Source: Clostridiales bacterium (GTDB taxonomy: Bacteria > Bacillota > Clostridia > Oscillospirales > Acutalibacteraceae). From it: 20,003 nucleotides of DNA. The translations under genes were made by a program, and so were the position numbers. The notes beneath the pieces were generated by a model. That model was given only the letters and a program-made list of their open reading frames with translations. It was not told the DNA's origin and ran no database searches. Positions within the stretch are counted from its first letter, which is position 1; every line of letters starts with the position of its first letter. Positions 6,975 to 14,271 of the stretch are shown here, piece by piece. The stretch is from contig JAJQDK010000013.1 in NCBI GenBank assembly GCA_021202245.1, positions 1 through 20,003 on the forward strand, in the 5' to 3' direction.

Positions 6975-8711
6975 TCAGTGATTTCCTCTGTTTACATATG
7001 TGGTATGGAGCAGCTTGTGAGCACGGGGCTTACCGGGCGCATCAAAATACTCGTCGTAAACCGTCTTGATAATCGGGCTTTCGTCACTGCTTCTGTACTT
7101 GCACTTCTTGTCATAATCGTAAAGCGCCTTGGAACGGATAGCCTTGAGGTCAACGTAATTTCTTACGCTGTCGCTCTGAACGGGCTGACCGCCGCCGTTG
7201 ATACAGCCGCCGGGACAAGCCATAATTTCAACCATTTGATAATCGGCTTCGCCGCTTTTGATTTTTTCAATAAGCTTTCTTGCGTTGCCCAAACCGGAGG
7301 TTACGGCAACCTTGATTTCTATGCCTGCAACGCTGTATTTGGCCTCTCTGATATCCTTGGGACCTCTTACCTCGTTAAACTCAAGCTTCTTAAAGTTGCC
7401 GTCAAGCATTCTTGCGGCAGTACGCAGAGCGGCTTCAAGCACACCGCCGGTTGCGCCGAAAATTGCAGCGCCGCCGGGAGCCTTGTTCCACGCCGCGCCG
7501 TATTCCTCATCGTTCCTTTCCTCAAGCTTAAATCGTGCGCCCTTAAACATCTTGGCAAGCTCTCTTGTGGTTATGGCAACGTCAACATCGTCAAAATCAA
7601 ATGTTCTCAGCTCGGGGCGTGTAGCCTCAAACTTTTTGGCTGTACAGGGAATTACGCTGACAACAAACATCTTTTTGGGGTCGATGTTATACTTTTGAGC
7701 ATAATAGCTCTTCAGCACCGCACCGAACATTGCCTGCGGAGATTTGCAGGAAGAAAGGTTCGGAATAAGCTCCGGGTAATAATGCTCGGCAAACTTAATC
7801 CATCCGGGGCAGCAGGAGGTGAACATAGGCAGGGGCTTTTTCTTGGTGATTCTGTCAACAAGCTCGGCAGCCTCTTCCATAATGGTGAGGTCAGCGGTAA
7901 AGTCCATATCGAACACCTTATCCGCACCCAATCTGCGGATTGCGGAAACCATTTTGCCCTCTACATTTGTTCCTATCTTCATACCAAAGCTCTCACCGAG
8001 GGTAGCCTTGATTGAGGGAGCGGTATAGAATATTACGTACTTGTCGGGATTTGAGATAGCGTCCCAAACCTCGTCAATCTGACTCTTTTCATTGAGCGCG
8101 CCTACGGGGCAGCTGACTATGCACTGACCGCAGCCGACGCATGGAGATTCGCCGAGGCCCTTTTCAAAGGCGCAGCCTACGTGAACCTTGTATCCTCTCA
8201 TTATCGGGCCGATTACCGAAACCTGCTGAACATTTTTGCAGGCGGCAACGCAGCGCATACACTGGATACACTTGTTGTTGTCACGAACGATATAAGGCGA
8301 CTGGTCGTCTATTTCATAAACGTGCTCTTCGGACTTGAATCTGTCCTCATCAACACCGTAGTCAAACGAAAGCTTTTGAAGCTCGCAGTTGTTGCCTCTT
8401 ACGCAGGAAAGACATTTTTTGTGGTGAGTGGAAAGTATAAGCTCGATAGTCGTTTTTCTTGACTTTCTGACCTTGGGAGTATTTGTAAATACCTCCATTC
8501 CCTCTTCCGCCGGGTAAATGCAGGAAGCAATCAAGCCCCTTCTGCCCTTAACCTCAACAACGCAGACTCTGCATGCGCCTATGCAGTTTACGTCCTTAAG
8601 ATAGCACAGTGACGGAATTTCGATTTTTGCAGCCTTGGCTGCCTGTAAAATTGTATAGCCTTTCGGCACTTCAACGGGAATACCGTTAATTTTAAGATGA
8701 ACCTTATCCAT
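6975..8711 (-). CDS. hydA: [FeFe]-hydrogenase catalytic subunit HydA (NAD-linked, bifurcating type)
   Basis: A 578-residue cytoplasmic enzyme that makes or uses H2. Domains: [2Fe-2S] ferredoxin domain (C36, C47, C50, C64), His-Cys3 cluster domain (HHKKCLSC, C100, C103, C109), two [4Fe-4S] motifs (C148/151/154/158 and C191/194/197/201), then the H-cluster domain with L1 TSCCPGW (298-304), L2 PCTAKKFE (355-362) and L3 MACPGGCINGGGQP (497-510). L2 has Ile354 before PC where MPC is usual. The ATG at 8711 has AAGGAGG upstream; a longer frame to 8777 would overlap hydB and adds no homology. Order hydC-hydB-hydA and NuoE/NuoF-like partners indicate a group A3 trimer coupling NADH and reduced ferredoxin to H2. 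Confidence 0.95.
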   Translation of the reverse strand: MDKVHLKINGIPVEVPKGYTILQAAKAAKIEIPSLCYLKDVNCIGACRVCVVEVKGRRGLIASCIYPAEEGMEVFTNTPKVRKSRKTTIELILSTHHKKCLSCVRGNNCELQKLSFDYGVDEDRFKSEEHVYEIDDQSPYIVRDNNKCIQCMRCVAACKNVQQVSVIGPIMRGYKVHVGCAFEKGLGESPCVGCGQCIVSCPVGALNEKSQIDEVWDAISNPDKYVIFYTAPSIKATLGESFGMKIGTNVEGKMVSAIRRLGADKVFDMDFTADLTIMEEAAELVDRITKKKPLPMFTSCCPGWIKFAEHYYPELIPNLSSCKSPQAMFGAVLKSYYAQKYNIDPKKMFVVSVIPCTAKKFEATRPELRTFDFDDVDVAITTRELAKMFKGARFKLEERNDEEYGAAWNKAPGGAAIFGATGGVLEAALRTAARMLDGNFKKLEFNEVRGPKDIREAKYSVAGIEIKVAVTSGLGNARKLIEKIKSGEADYQMVEIMACPGGCINGGGQPVQSDSVRNYVDLKAIRSKALYDYDKKCKYRSSDESPIIKTVYDEYFDAPGKPRAHKLLHTTYVNRGNH

Positions 8712-8725
8712 TATGTTATCCCTCC

Positions 8726-10618
8726 TTAGCTCGTGTAAACTGCACCGAATTTGCAGTTCTTCATACAAAGTCCGCACTTAATGCACTTGTCGTTATCAAT
8801 AACATGCGGCTGTTTAACCTTGCCGGAAATTGCGCCGACCGGACAGTTTTTCGCACACAATGTACATCCTTTACATTTAGCCGGAGTAATGTTGTACTTC
8901 ATAAGAGCCTTACATACTCCCGTAGGACAGGATTTATCCTTAATGTGAGCAATATATTCATCTTTAAAGTAATTTATGGTTGAAAGCACAGGGTTCGGAG
9001 CGGTCTGACCGAGTGCGCAAAGCGAAGAAACCTGCATGTGGTTGGCAAGCTCCTCAATCTTCTCCAAATCCTCCTCTTCGCCCTTGCCCGAGGTAATTTT
9101 GTCAAGCAAGCGCAAAAGACTTCTTGTGCCGATACGGCAGGGAGTACATTTTCCGCAGCTCTCGTCAACGGTGAATTCAAGATAGAATTTTGCAAGGTCT
9201 ACCATACAGGTGTCGTCGTCAAGAATAATCATTCCGCCCGAGCCCATCATTGAACCGAGGGCAATCAGGCTGTCGTAATCAATCGGGGTGTCTATATGAA
9301 GCGCGGGGATACATCCGCCCGAGGGTCCGCCCGTCTGGGCAGCCTTAAACTTTTTGCCGTTCGGAATACCGCCGCCTATCTCTTCAACGATTTCACGCAG
9401 AGTTGTTCCCATAGGAATTTCAACAAGACCTACGTTGGTAATTTTTCCGCCGAGTGCAAATACCTTGGTGCCGGGGCTGGTGGGAGTTCCCATAGATCTG
9501 AACCACTTGCTGCCCTTTAAAATTATCTGTGCAACATTGGCGTAAGTTTCAACATTGTTGAGTACGGTAGGCTTTCCGAAAAGACCCTTTACAGCCGGGA
9601 ACGGCGGACGAGGTCTGGGCTCGCCTCTGTTGCCTTCGATAGAGGTCATAAGAGCTGTTTCCTCACCGCAGACAAATGCGCCTGCGCCGAGTCTGATTTC
9701 CATATCAAAATCAAAGCCGGAGCCTAAGATGTTTTTGCCGAGGAAGCCCCTTTCCTTGGCTTGCTCAATAGCCTTTTGAAGCCTTTGAACAGCAATGGGG
9801 TACTCGGCTCTGATGTATACAAAGCCGTGGCTTGCGCCGATTGCGTAGCCGGCAATTATCATAGCCTCGATAATACACTGCGGGTCGCCCTCAAGAATGG
9901 AGCGGTCCATAAATGCGCCGGGGTCGCCCTCATCGGCATTACAGCAGACAAATTTTACATCGTTTACGCTGGCTTTGGCAAATGACCATTTTTTGCCGGT
10001 CGGGAAGCCGCCGCCGCCTCTGCCGCGAAGTCCCGAAGCGGTAATCTCCTCGATAACGTCGTCGGGGGTCATCTTGGTGAGCGCCTTTACGAGAGCCTGA
10101 TAACCGTCAACGGCTATGTATTCCTCGATATTTTCAGGGTCGATAACGCCGCAGTTTTTCAGCGCAACTCTGAGCTGCTTTTTGTAGAAGTTGGTTTCAT
10201 AAAGCGAGATAATGGAGCCGTCCTCGTGTACGGTTTCCTTATAGAGAAGGTCCTTAACAACCTTGCCCTCTTTTAAATGCTCCTTAACGATTCTTTCCAC
10301 GCCCTCGGGAGTAGCCTGAGCGTAAAAGGCGCCCTCGGGATAAACAATCATAATGGGGCCGAGTGAGCAAAGACCGAAGCAGCCCGTTCTGACTACAAGG
10401 ATTTCCTTATCAAGCCCGTTGGCTTTGAGGGACTTTTCAAGCGCTTCAATAACCTTTTTGCTGCCCGAAGAGGTGCAGCCGGTACCTCCGCATACAAGCA
10501 CCTGCTTGCGGTAGCCGGTTTGCTTTGCGAGCTTTTCGCCCTCGGAAGCAATGACCTTTCTGACCATTACAAGCTTTTCTTTTTCTTTTTTAATTTTATT
10601 AAGTTCTTCAATTTTCAT
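8726..10618 (-). CDS. hydB: Hydrogenase/NADH dehydrogenase subunit HydB (NuoF-like flavoprotein)
   Basis: A 630-residue flavoprotein subunit. The N-terminal thioredoxin-like [2Fe-2S] domain has C43, C48, C80 and C84. The NuoF core has the NADH site GRGGGGFPTGKKW (199-211) and the FMN-binding CNADEGDPGAFMDRS (226-240). The [4Fe-4S] motif is ESCGKCTPCR (486-495) plus C534. Two ferredoxin motifs close the protein (C582/585/588/592 and C612/615/618/622). This N- and C-terminally extended NuoF is the HydB layout of trimeric bifurcating hydrogenases, where FMN links NADH to the Fe-S chain. It starts 14 nt after hydC (AAGGGGG ribosome binding site) and ends 14 nt before hydA, so the three are co-transcribed. 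Confidence 0.95.
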   Translation of the reverse strand: MKIEELNKIKKEKEKLVMVRKVIASEGEKLAKQTGYRKQVLVCGGTGCTSSGSKKVIEALEKSLKANGLDKEILVVRTGCFGLCSLGPIMIVYPEGAFYAQATPEGVERIVKEHLKEGKVVKDLLYKETVHEDGSIISLYETNFYKKQLRVALKNCGVIDPENIEEYIAVDGYQALVKALTKMTPDDVIEEITASGLRGRGGGGFPTGKKWSFAKASVNDVKFVCCNADEGDPGAFMDRSILEGDPQCIIEAMIIAGYAIGASHGFVYIRAEYPIAVQRLQKAIEQAKERGFLGKNILGSGFDFDMEIRLGAGAFVCGEETALMTSIEGNRGEPRPRPPFPAVKGLFGKPTVLNNVETYANVAQIILKGSKWFRSMGTPTSPGTKVFALGGKITNVGLVEIPMGTTLREIVEEIGGGIPNGKKFKAAQTGGPSGGCIPALHIDTPIDYDSLIALGSMMGSGGMIILDDDTCMVDLAKFYLEFTVDESCGKCTPCRIGTRSLLRLLDKITSGKGEEEDLEKIEELANHMQVSSLCALGQTAPNPVLSTINYFKDEYIAHIKDKSCPTGVCKALMKYNITPAKCKGCTLCAKNCPVGAISGKVKQPHVIDNDKCIKCGLCMKNCKFGAVYTS

Positions 10619-10632
10619 TACAAGCCGCCCCC

Positions 10633-11127
10633 TTACTCAGAATAACTGTCAATAATTTTGTCAACCTGATCGGGAGTGAGCTTTCCGTAAACCTCATCGT
10701 CAATCATCATTATGGGAGCAAGACCGCAGGCGCCTACGCAGCGACAGGAATCGATTGAAAACAATCCGTCGGGAGTACATTCTCCGCTTTTGATGCCGAG
10801 CTTCTTTTCCACCTCGGCAAGGATTTGACCTGCGCCCTTAACATAGCACGCAGTGCCCAGACAAACGCTTATTCTGTGCTCGCCCTTAGGAGTAAGGCTG
10901 AACTGCGAATAAAAGGTTGCCACGCCGTATACCTCGCTGAGCGACACACCCAAACCGTCGGCTACCATTTGCTGAACCTCAATGGGAAGGTAACCGTAAA
11001 TTTCCTGCGCTTCCTGCAAAACAGGCAGCACCGCTCCGGGTACGTCTTTGTTTTGTGCTATGACTTTTTTGAGTTTTCTTCTTTGCTCATTAGTGCCTTT
11101 AAACACGTTATGAGTTGACTCTGCCAT
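10633..11127 (-). CDS. hydC: Hydrogenase subunit HydC (NuoE-like [2Fe-2S] protein)
   Basis: A 164-residue NuoE-type thioredoxin-fold subunit. The [2Fe-2S] ligands are C89 and C94 (CLGTAC) and C130 and C134 (CRCVGAC). The helical N-terminus ending YGVATFYSQF (67-76) is characteristic of the family. It passes electrons within the HydABC complex. The ATG at 11127 is chosen because GGAGGT lies just upstream; the alternative TTG at 11142 is itself part of that ribosome binding site. It is the promoter-proximal gene of the hyd operon, about 60 nt from the predicted transcription start. Confidence 0.95.
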   Translation of the reverse strand: MAESTHNVFKGTNEQRRKLKKVIAQNKDVPGAVLPVLQEAQEIYGYLPIEVQQMVADGLGVSLSEVYGVATFYSQFSLTPKGEHRISVCLGTACYVKGAGQILAEVEKKLGIKSGECTPDGLFSIDSCRCVGACGLAPIMMIDDEVYGKLTPDQVDKIIDSYSE

Positions 11128-11189
11128 AATTGTAACCTCCAAAATTCAATTTTATTTGCCTAAATATCTTCTTTTTCAATTCCTTTATC

Positions 11190-11202
11190 TTGTATTATAC
11201 AA
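11190..11202. promoter_or_regulatory. Palindrome covering the hyd -10 box
   Basis: TTGTATTATACAA is a perfect 13-bp palindrome with a central T, lying exactly over the -10 of the hydC promoter. It shares the TTGTA/TACAA half-site with the inverted repeat at 11228-11251, so both may be sites for one regulator. Confidence 0.45.
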
Positions 11203-11222
11203 TATTGAGAAAAATATTACAA
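11194..11222 (-). promoter_or_regulatory. Promoter of the hydCBA operon
   Basis: On the minus strand, TTGTAA (11222-11217), a 17-bp spacer and a consensus TATAAT (11199-11194). It is the only good promoter seen upstream of hydC. Confidence 0.75.
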
Positions 11223-11227
11223 TGATT

Positions 11228-11251
11228 TTTTACAAAAAATTATTTGTAAAA
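11228..11251. promoter_or_regulatory. Inverted repeat upstream of the hyd promoter
   Basis: TTTTACAAA, 6 bp, TTTGTAAAA: perfect 9-bp arms beginning six bases upstream of the -35 box. The half-site order (TTACAA then TTGTAA) is opposite to the Rex consensus (TTGTTA-N6-TAACAA), so Rex is not supported. A smaller TATTG/CAATA repeat follows at 11257-11270. The DNA here is very A+T rich. Confidence 0.45.
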
Positions 11252-11350
11252 TTTTTTATTGTATGCAATACGCAAGTAAATCAGCATTAAATTACAGCAC
11301 TTTATACATAATATTACAGCCCAATTTGTTTTTATTACCATAGGTTATAA

Positions 11351-11392
11351 GCACAATAGACAAATTTTTGTTAATTAAATTGTCGATTATGC
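11351..11392. other. Imperfect 42-bp palindrome in the hyd/macrodomain intergenic gap
   Basis: GCACAATAGACAAATTT on the left and AAATTGTCGATTATGC on the right are complementary apart from two mismatches and a bulge, around a short AT-rich centre. It lies about 130 bp upstream of the hyd promoter and could be an operator or a remnant. It is A+T rich and has no U-tract of terminator type. Confidence 0.35.
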
Positions 11393-11463
11393 AAAAACTT
11401 AAAGTATCTGTCCCTTAAATGGACAAAGGGTTTGCCGCTTTCGCAGAAAAGATGATATCAGTC

Positions 11464-11536
11464 CCTACAAGGTTGTAGGTTGTCAGGTGACGGCACACAG
11501 TGGTATATATTGCGGCAATGGCGCACACTGTGCGCC
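11464..11536. repeat. Two palindromes of a likely dispersed-repeat remnant
   Basis: CCTACAA-GG-TTGTAGG (11464-11479) and GGCGCACA-C-TGTGCGCC (11520-11536) are perfect palindromes some 40 bp apart, with a related GGCACACAGTGG between them. Palindrome strings of this style recur in intergenic gaps of many Clostridia genomes, from general memory, so this is probably a decayed dispersed repeat. No ORF or terminator U-tract is associated. Confidence 0.45.
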
Positions 11537-11554
11537 GCTACGAACGGGTGATAA

Positions 11555-11660
11555 TTCTTAAATTGACGACATTACCTCGTCAGAGGGAGCCACAAGTTAC
11601 GGCAATAAATTTACACTCCGTATTTTCCTTAAGTTGACGATATTGCATTACAGAGGAAGA
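11555..11660. repeat. Imperfect direct repeat downstream of the macrodomain gene
   Basis: Two copies start 70 bp apart (about 11555 and 11625). Both share TTAA, TTGACGA, ATT, CAGAGG and AG in the same order, ending at GTTA. The second ends at the stop codon of the macrodomain gene. With the palindromes just before, they fill the otherwise empty 11143-11664 gap. Confidence 0.5.
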
Positions 11661-11664
11661 ATTG

Positions 11665-12708
11665 TTATTTTTGATATTCTCCGAGCTGCTTGCCCGAAGA
11701 GAAATTCCTGCTGAACTCTTTGTAATTGTAATCTTTGCCGGGTTTGCAAAGAACCGCAAACTTAATTGAGGCAAACAGTTGTCTGCAGCTTTTTCCGCCA
11801 TAAGTAAAGCTGCAAATTGCACGAGCAAACAAATCGGATACCAAAGCGGCGTCATTCCCGTATACTCCGCATCCGAAAGCTCCGAGAATCAGATGACGGT
11901 ATTTTTTTGACGCCGCAACCAAAAGGATGCCCTGAATCCGCTTGAAGAGCATCTCCTCATACTCCTGCTGTGACATTCCCTCCGGTCCAAGACGAATCAT
12001 CGGAGCGCCGCAGCTGATAACGGATATGGGAAACGGCGCATCAAGTGTTTCCGAGGAAGTGTCCTTTACAACCTCCACATAAGGCGAAAGTATAATCGCA
12101 TCCGACCCCATTCGGGTTTTTCTTGCTTTATTGTATTCATAATACTTCTTTGCGTTTTCGCTCTTTAAAGACAACAGCAGAGATGTCCTGCGGCAAAGGT
12201 CTTCCTCCTGCGCAGCGGCGCCTTTTTCGGTTTGACCTCCCGGTTGTGCAGCGCTTGCGAGATTTAGAACAAGAATTTGCGGAGCGGTTTCCCCATTCTT
12301 TTTCAAATTTTGATACTCTTTTTTTGCAAGAACAAGCGCATCTGCGTTTTCACATCCAAAATAGCAGTCGACGCCTTGCATGATGTTTTCATCGTTTATT
12401 ACAGACGGCTCACTTGAAGTCCGCAATGACTCTATATCATCGGGCAGGAATACCTGCGCTTCCCGCAGCTGCTCCGGTGAGAAGCGCAGTCTGACCTCAC
12501 AGCAGTCCTTTGTATAGCAGCCCTTTTTCAAAATATTTAATGTGTCATTCAATATTTCTATATTCTTTTTCCTACGAGCCTCTTTTTGTCGTTCTCTTTC
12601 CCAAATTTCTTCTTCGGAAAGACCTTTATATTCCAAAGCCCGCATTTGAGCCGCCATCTGCTTTAACTTCTCTTCATCAGATATTTCTTTAGTTTTCCGT
12701 TCAGACAT
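11665..12708 (-). CDS. PARG-like macrodomain protein (TIGR02452 / microbial PARG family)
   Basis: A 347-residue protein. Residues 1-62 are highly charged and probably coiled (SEEEIWERERQKEARRKK). The macrodomain follows: NLASAAQPGGQTEKG then AAQEEDLCRRTSL (149-177). This fits the PARG signature GGG-X6-8-QEE, with catalytic QEE at 167-169 but the third Gly replaced by Gln159. The later LGAFGCGVYGNDAALVSDLF is the family's ADP-ribose-binding loop. Family members hydrolyse poly- or mono-ADP-ribose or bind it. The start overlaps the stop of the second sirtuin by 8 bp (ATGTCTGA), with GGGGAG just upstream, so translation is probably coupled. With two sirtuins before it, it is the likely eraser of their modification. 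It is last in the operon. Confidence 0.85.
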   Translation of the reverse strand: MSERKTKEISDEEKLKQMAAQMRALEYKGLSEEEIWERERQKEARRKKNIEILNDTLNILKKGCYTKDCCEVRLRFSPEQLREAQVFLPDDIESLRTSSEPSVINDENIMQGVDCYFGCENADALVLAKKEYQNLKKNGETAPQILVLNLASAAQPGGQTEKGAAAQEEDLCRRTSLLLSLKSENAKKYYEYNKARKTRMGSDAIILSPYVEVVKDTSSETLDAPFPISVISCGAPMIRLGPEGMSQQEYEEMLFKRIQGILLVAASKKYRHLILGAFGCGVYGNDAALVSDLFARAICSFTYGGKSCRQLFASIKFAVLCKPGKDYNYKEFSRNFSSGKQLGEYQK

Positions 12709-13435
12709 TTTCTCCCCGCCTTTCTTTCAGCTTTTGAAAGACCTCATCAGAGCCTTCTCGGATATTTAAAGCTGCAGCACGGTCAAACCCGGTGTGACCC
12801 GGATTGATTTGAACGATGACAGCGTCTTTCTGCCGATAATCCCAGTAAATGCCTCCATAGTTGCCCTGTGTTCCGATGACAAGAATCAGATCCGCCTTTG
12901 CAATCCATTTTCTTGCTTTTCTGACATCCGCATCCCACAGACCGACATGGCTATACAGCGGCCATGGAAGAATCTCCCCTCCGCAGGATTCACACAAGGG
13001 CAATTCCTCCTGTTTCCAAATCTCGCAGCTGTCATAGTGACGGCCGCACTCGGCGCAGCAGTTGACCTGAACGCTGCCCTGAATCTCCGCAACATTTTTT
13101 GATCCTGCGAGCGTATGCATACAATCCACATTAGTTGTGATAATTCCGATGAGCTTGCCTTCTCTTTCTAAATCAGCCAAAGCGTAGTGAGCAAAGCTTG
13201 GCTGATAAGAAAACATATTATTCAAAAATGTCGGAAGAAAAGACCTGTAGCTGCCCCCGGAGCTCGGCGAAACTCCGGCGCGGCGGTTGGAAAGAGTCAT
13301 TTGCCAATATGTCATACCTCCGCCTGCAACAGAAATACCGGCTCCCGTAACCGCAACAATACTGCTGCTATGATTGATATAATCTGCAAGCTGCCCAATT
13401 TGGTCAACATTCCGGTTTCCTTTAAAAAGACTCAT
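12701..13435 (-). CDS. Sirtuin (SIR2 family), variant lacking catalytic His - second of a tandem pair
   Basis: A 244-residue SIR2-fold protein. The NAD motif is TGAGISVAGGG (30-40), but the PDFR segment is replaced by GMTYW (40-44). ITTNVDCMH (99-107) matches the conserved TQN-D loop. The catalytic position of the LHG motif reads EIQGS: Gln119 replaces His. Zinc ligands are C127, C130, C148 and C151. The late GTQGNYGG and INPGHTGFD segments fit the NAD pocket. Loss of the His argues against a normal deacetylase and, with the adjacent macrodomain protein, points to ADP-ribosyl transfer as in class-M sirtuins; that is inference. It starts 13 nt after the first sirtuin and overlaps the macrodomain gene. 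Confidence 0.87.
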   Translation of the reverse strand: MSLFKGNRNVDQIGQLADYINHSSSIVAVTGAGISVAGGGMTYWQMTLSNRRAGVSPSSGGSYRSFLPTFLNNMFSYQPSFAHYALADLEREGKLIGIITTNVDCMHTLAGSKNVAEIQGSVQVNCCAECGRHYDSCEIWKQEELPLCESCGGEILPWPLYSHVGLWDADVRKARKWIAKADLILVIGTQGNYGGIYWDYRQKDAVIVQINPGHTGFDRAAALNIREGSDEVFQKLKERRGENV

Positions 13436-13448
13436 ACTCTCACCCCCT

Positions 13449-14174
13449 CTATTCGCTTATAACAGCATTAAAAACTTCTGCAGCGTCGGCATGAATATTC
13501 AAGTCGGCAATCCTGTCAAATTCTGTTACAGACGGATTGACCTGAGCTAATTTAGTACCGGGTTTCATCTCGCTTAAGTATTCATCGCTGCGAAAACCGG
13601 TAGTTCCAATGATAATCACAAGACTTGCTTCTGAAATCATATCAATAGCTTTCCTCATATTTTCAAAGGAAACGCTGCTGCGGATTTTTGCATCCGTACA
13701 AAAACTTGTCGGCATCAACGGAGCGCCGCATTTTTCGCAGTGCGGCATATGTCCCCGGTTCCATACCCGGTAATCATAAGAACGGTTTCCGCAGTCAATG
13801 CAGATGTTGTCACGAAAGCTCCCCTGAAATTCCACCACATTTTCCGAACCTGCAATCGTGTGCAAGCAGTCTAAATTCTGCGTAACGATACCGTAAAGCT
13901 TTCCCTGTTTTTCAAGCCTTGCAAGCTGCCTATGAACAGCGCTCGGTCCTTTGATAAATGTTGCGTCCAAAAAAGAATCCTTCATAATCTCATAAAACTT
14001 TTCAGGATTTTGGCGAACATAAGAAGCGGAAAAAATTCTACCGGCATTTATCCTGCCTATGCTCTGCTTAAGCCTGCGCATACCGCAAAGATATGAAATT
14101 CCTGCGCCCGTAACGGCAACAGTCTTTTTGCTTTGCTCCATATATTCCTTAAGGCGGCTGTATTCAGTTTTCAT
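13449..14174 (-). CDS. Sirtuin (SIR2 family), variant lacking catalytic His - first of a tandem pair
   Basis: A 241-residue SIR2-fold protein. TGAGISYLCG (22-31) is the NAD motif, but GIPDFR is replaced by GMRRLK (31-36). IVTQNLDCLHTIAG (96-109) is well kept. The catalytic His position is Gln117 (EFQGS). Zinc ligands are C125, C128, C146 and C149; IGTTGF and VNPSVTEFD follow. It shares the His-to-Gln change and general layout with the next gene but is clearly diverged, so this is an old duplication or a functional pair. The ATG at 14174 is preferred over 14180 because GGAGG is then eight bases away instead of two. Expected role: NAD-dependent ADP-ribosyltransferase or an inactive partner, not a standard deacetylase. 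Confidence 0.87.
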   Translation of the reverse strand: MKTEYSRLKEYMEQSKKTVAVTGAGISYLCGMRRLKQSIGRINAGRIFSASYVRQNPEKFYEIMKDSFLDATFIKGPSAVHRQLARLEKQGKLYGIVTQNLDCLHTIAGSENVVEFQGSFRDNICIDCGNRSYDYRVWNRGHMPHCEKCGAPLMPTSFCTDAKIRSSVSFENMRKAIDMISEASLVIIIGTTGFRSDEYLSEMKPGTKLAQVNPSVTEFDRIADLNIHADAAEVFNAVISE

Positions 14175-14271
14175 AATCATTACCTCCGTACCAGATTAAC
14201 GAACAACATCCATCGGAGAGTGATTAACTTCTTCGGTGGGTGCTGATTATCTTAAATGCTTAAATATTAAA

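Noticed and set aside
6978..8015. A 345-codon open frame on the plus strand opposite hydA
   Set aside because: It lies wholly antisense to the well-supported H-cluster domain; its composition is that of a complement of a codon-biased gene, with no recognisable domain or ribosome binding site.
8712..8777. Longer N-terminus for HydA from 8777
   Set aside because: It would overlap the end of hydB, and the ATG at 8711 has an ideal ribosome binding site and begins the ferredoxin domain directly.
11228..11251. Rex operator at the hydrogenase promoter
   Set aside because: The half-sites are in the order TTACAA/TTGTAA, the reverse of TTGTTA-N6-TAACAA, so the known Rex motif does not fit.
13449..14174. 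Ordinary CobB-type protein deacetylases
   Set aside because: Both sirtuins lack the catalytic His and the GIPDFR motif, so the standard deacetylase name would mislead.
14207..14242. Terminator between the second nitroreductase and the sirtuin pair
   Set aside because: The stem CATCCATCGGAG/CTTCGGTGGGTG pairs fully only in plus-strand RNA through G-U pairs; minus-strand RNA has three A-C mismatches and no U-tract, so it does not separate the operon convincingly.
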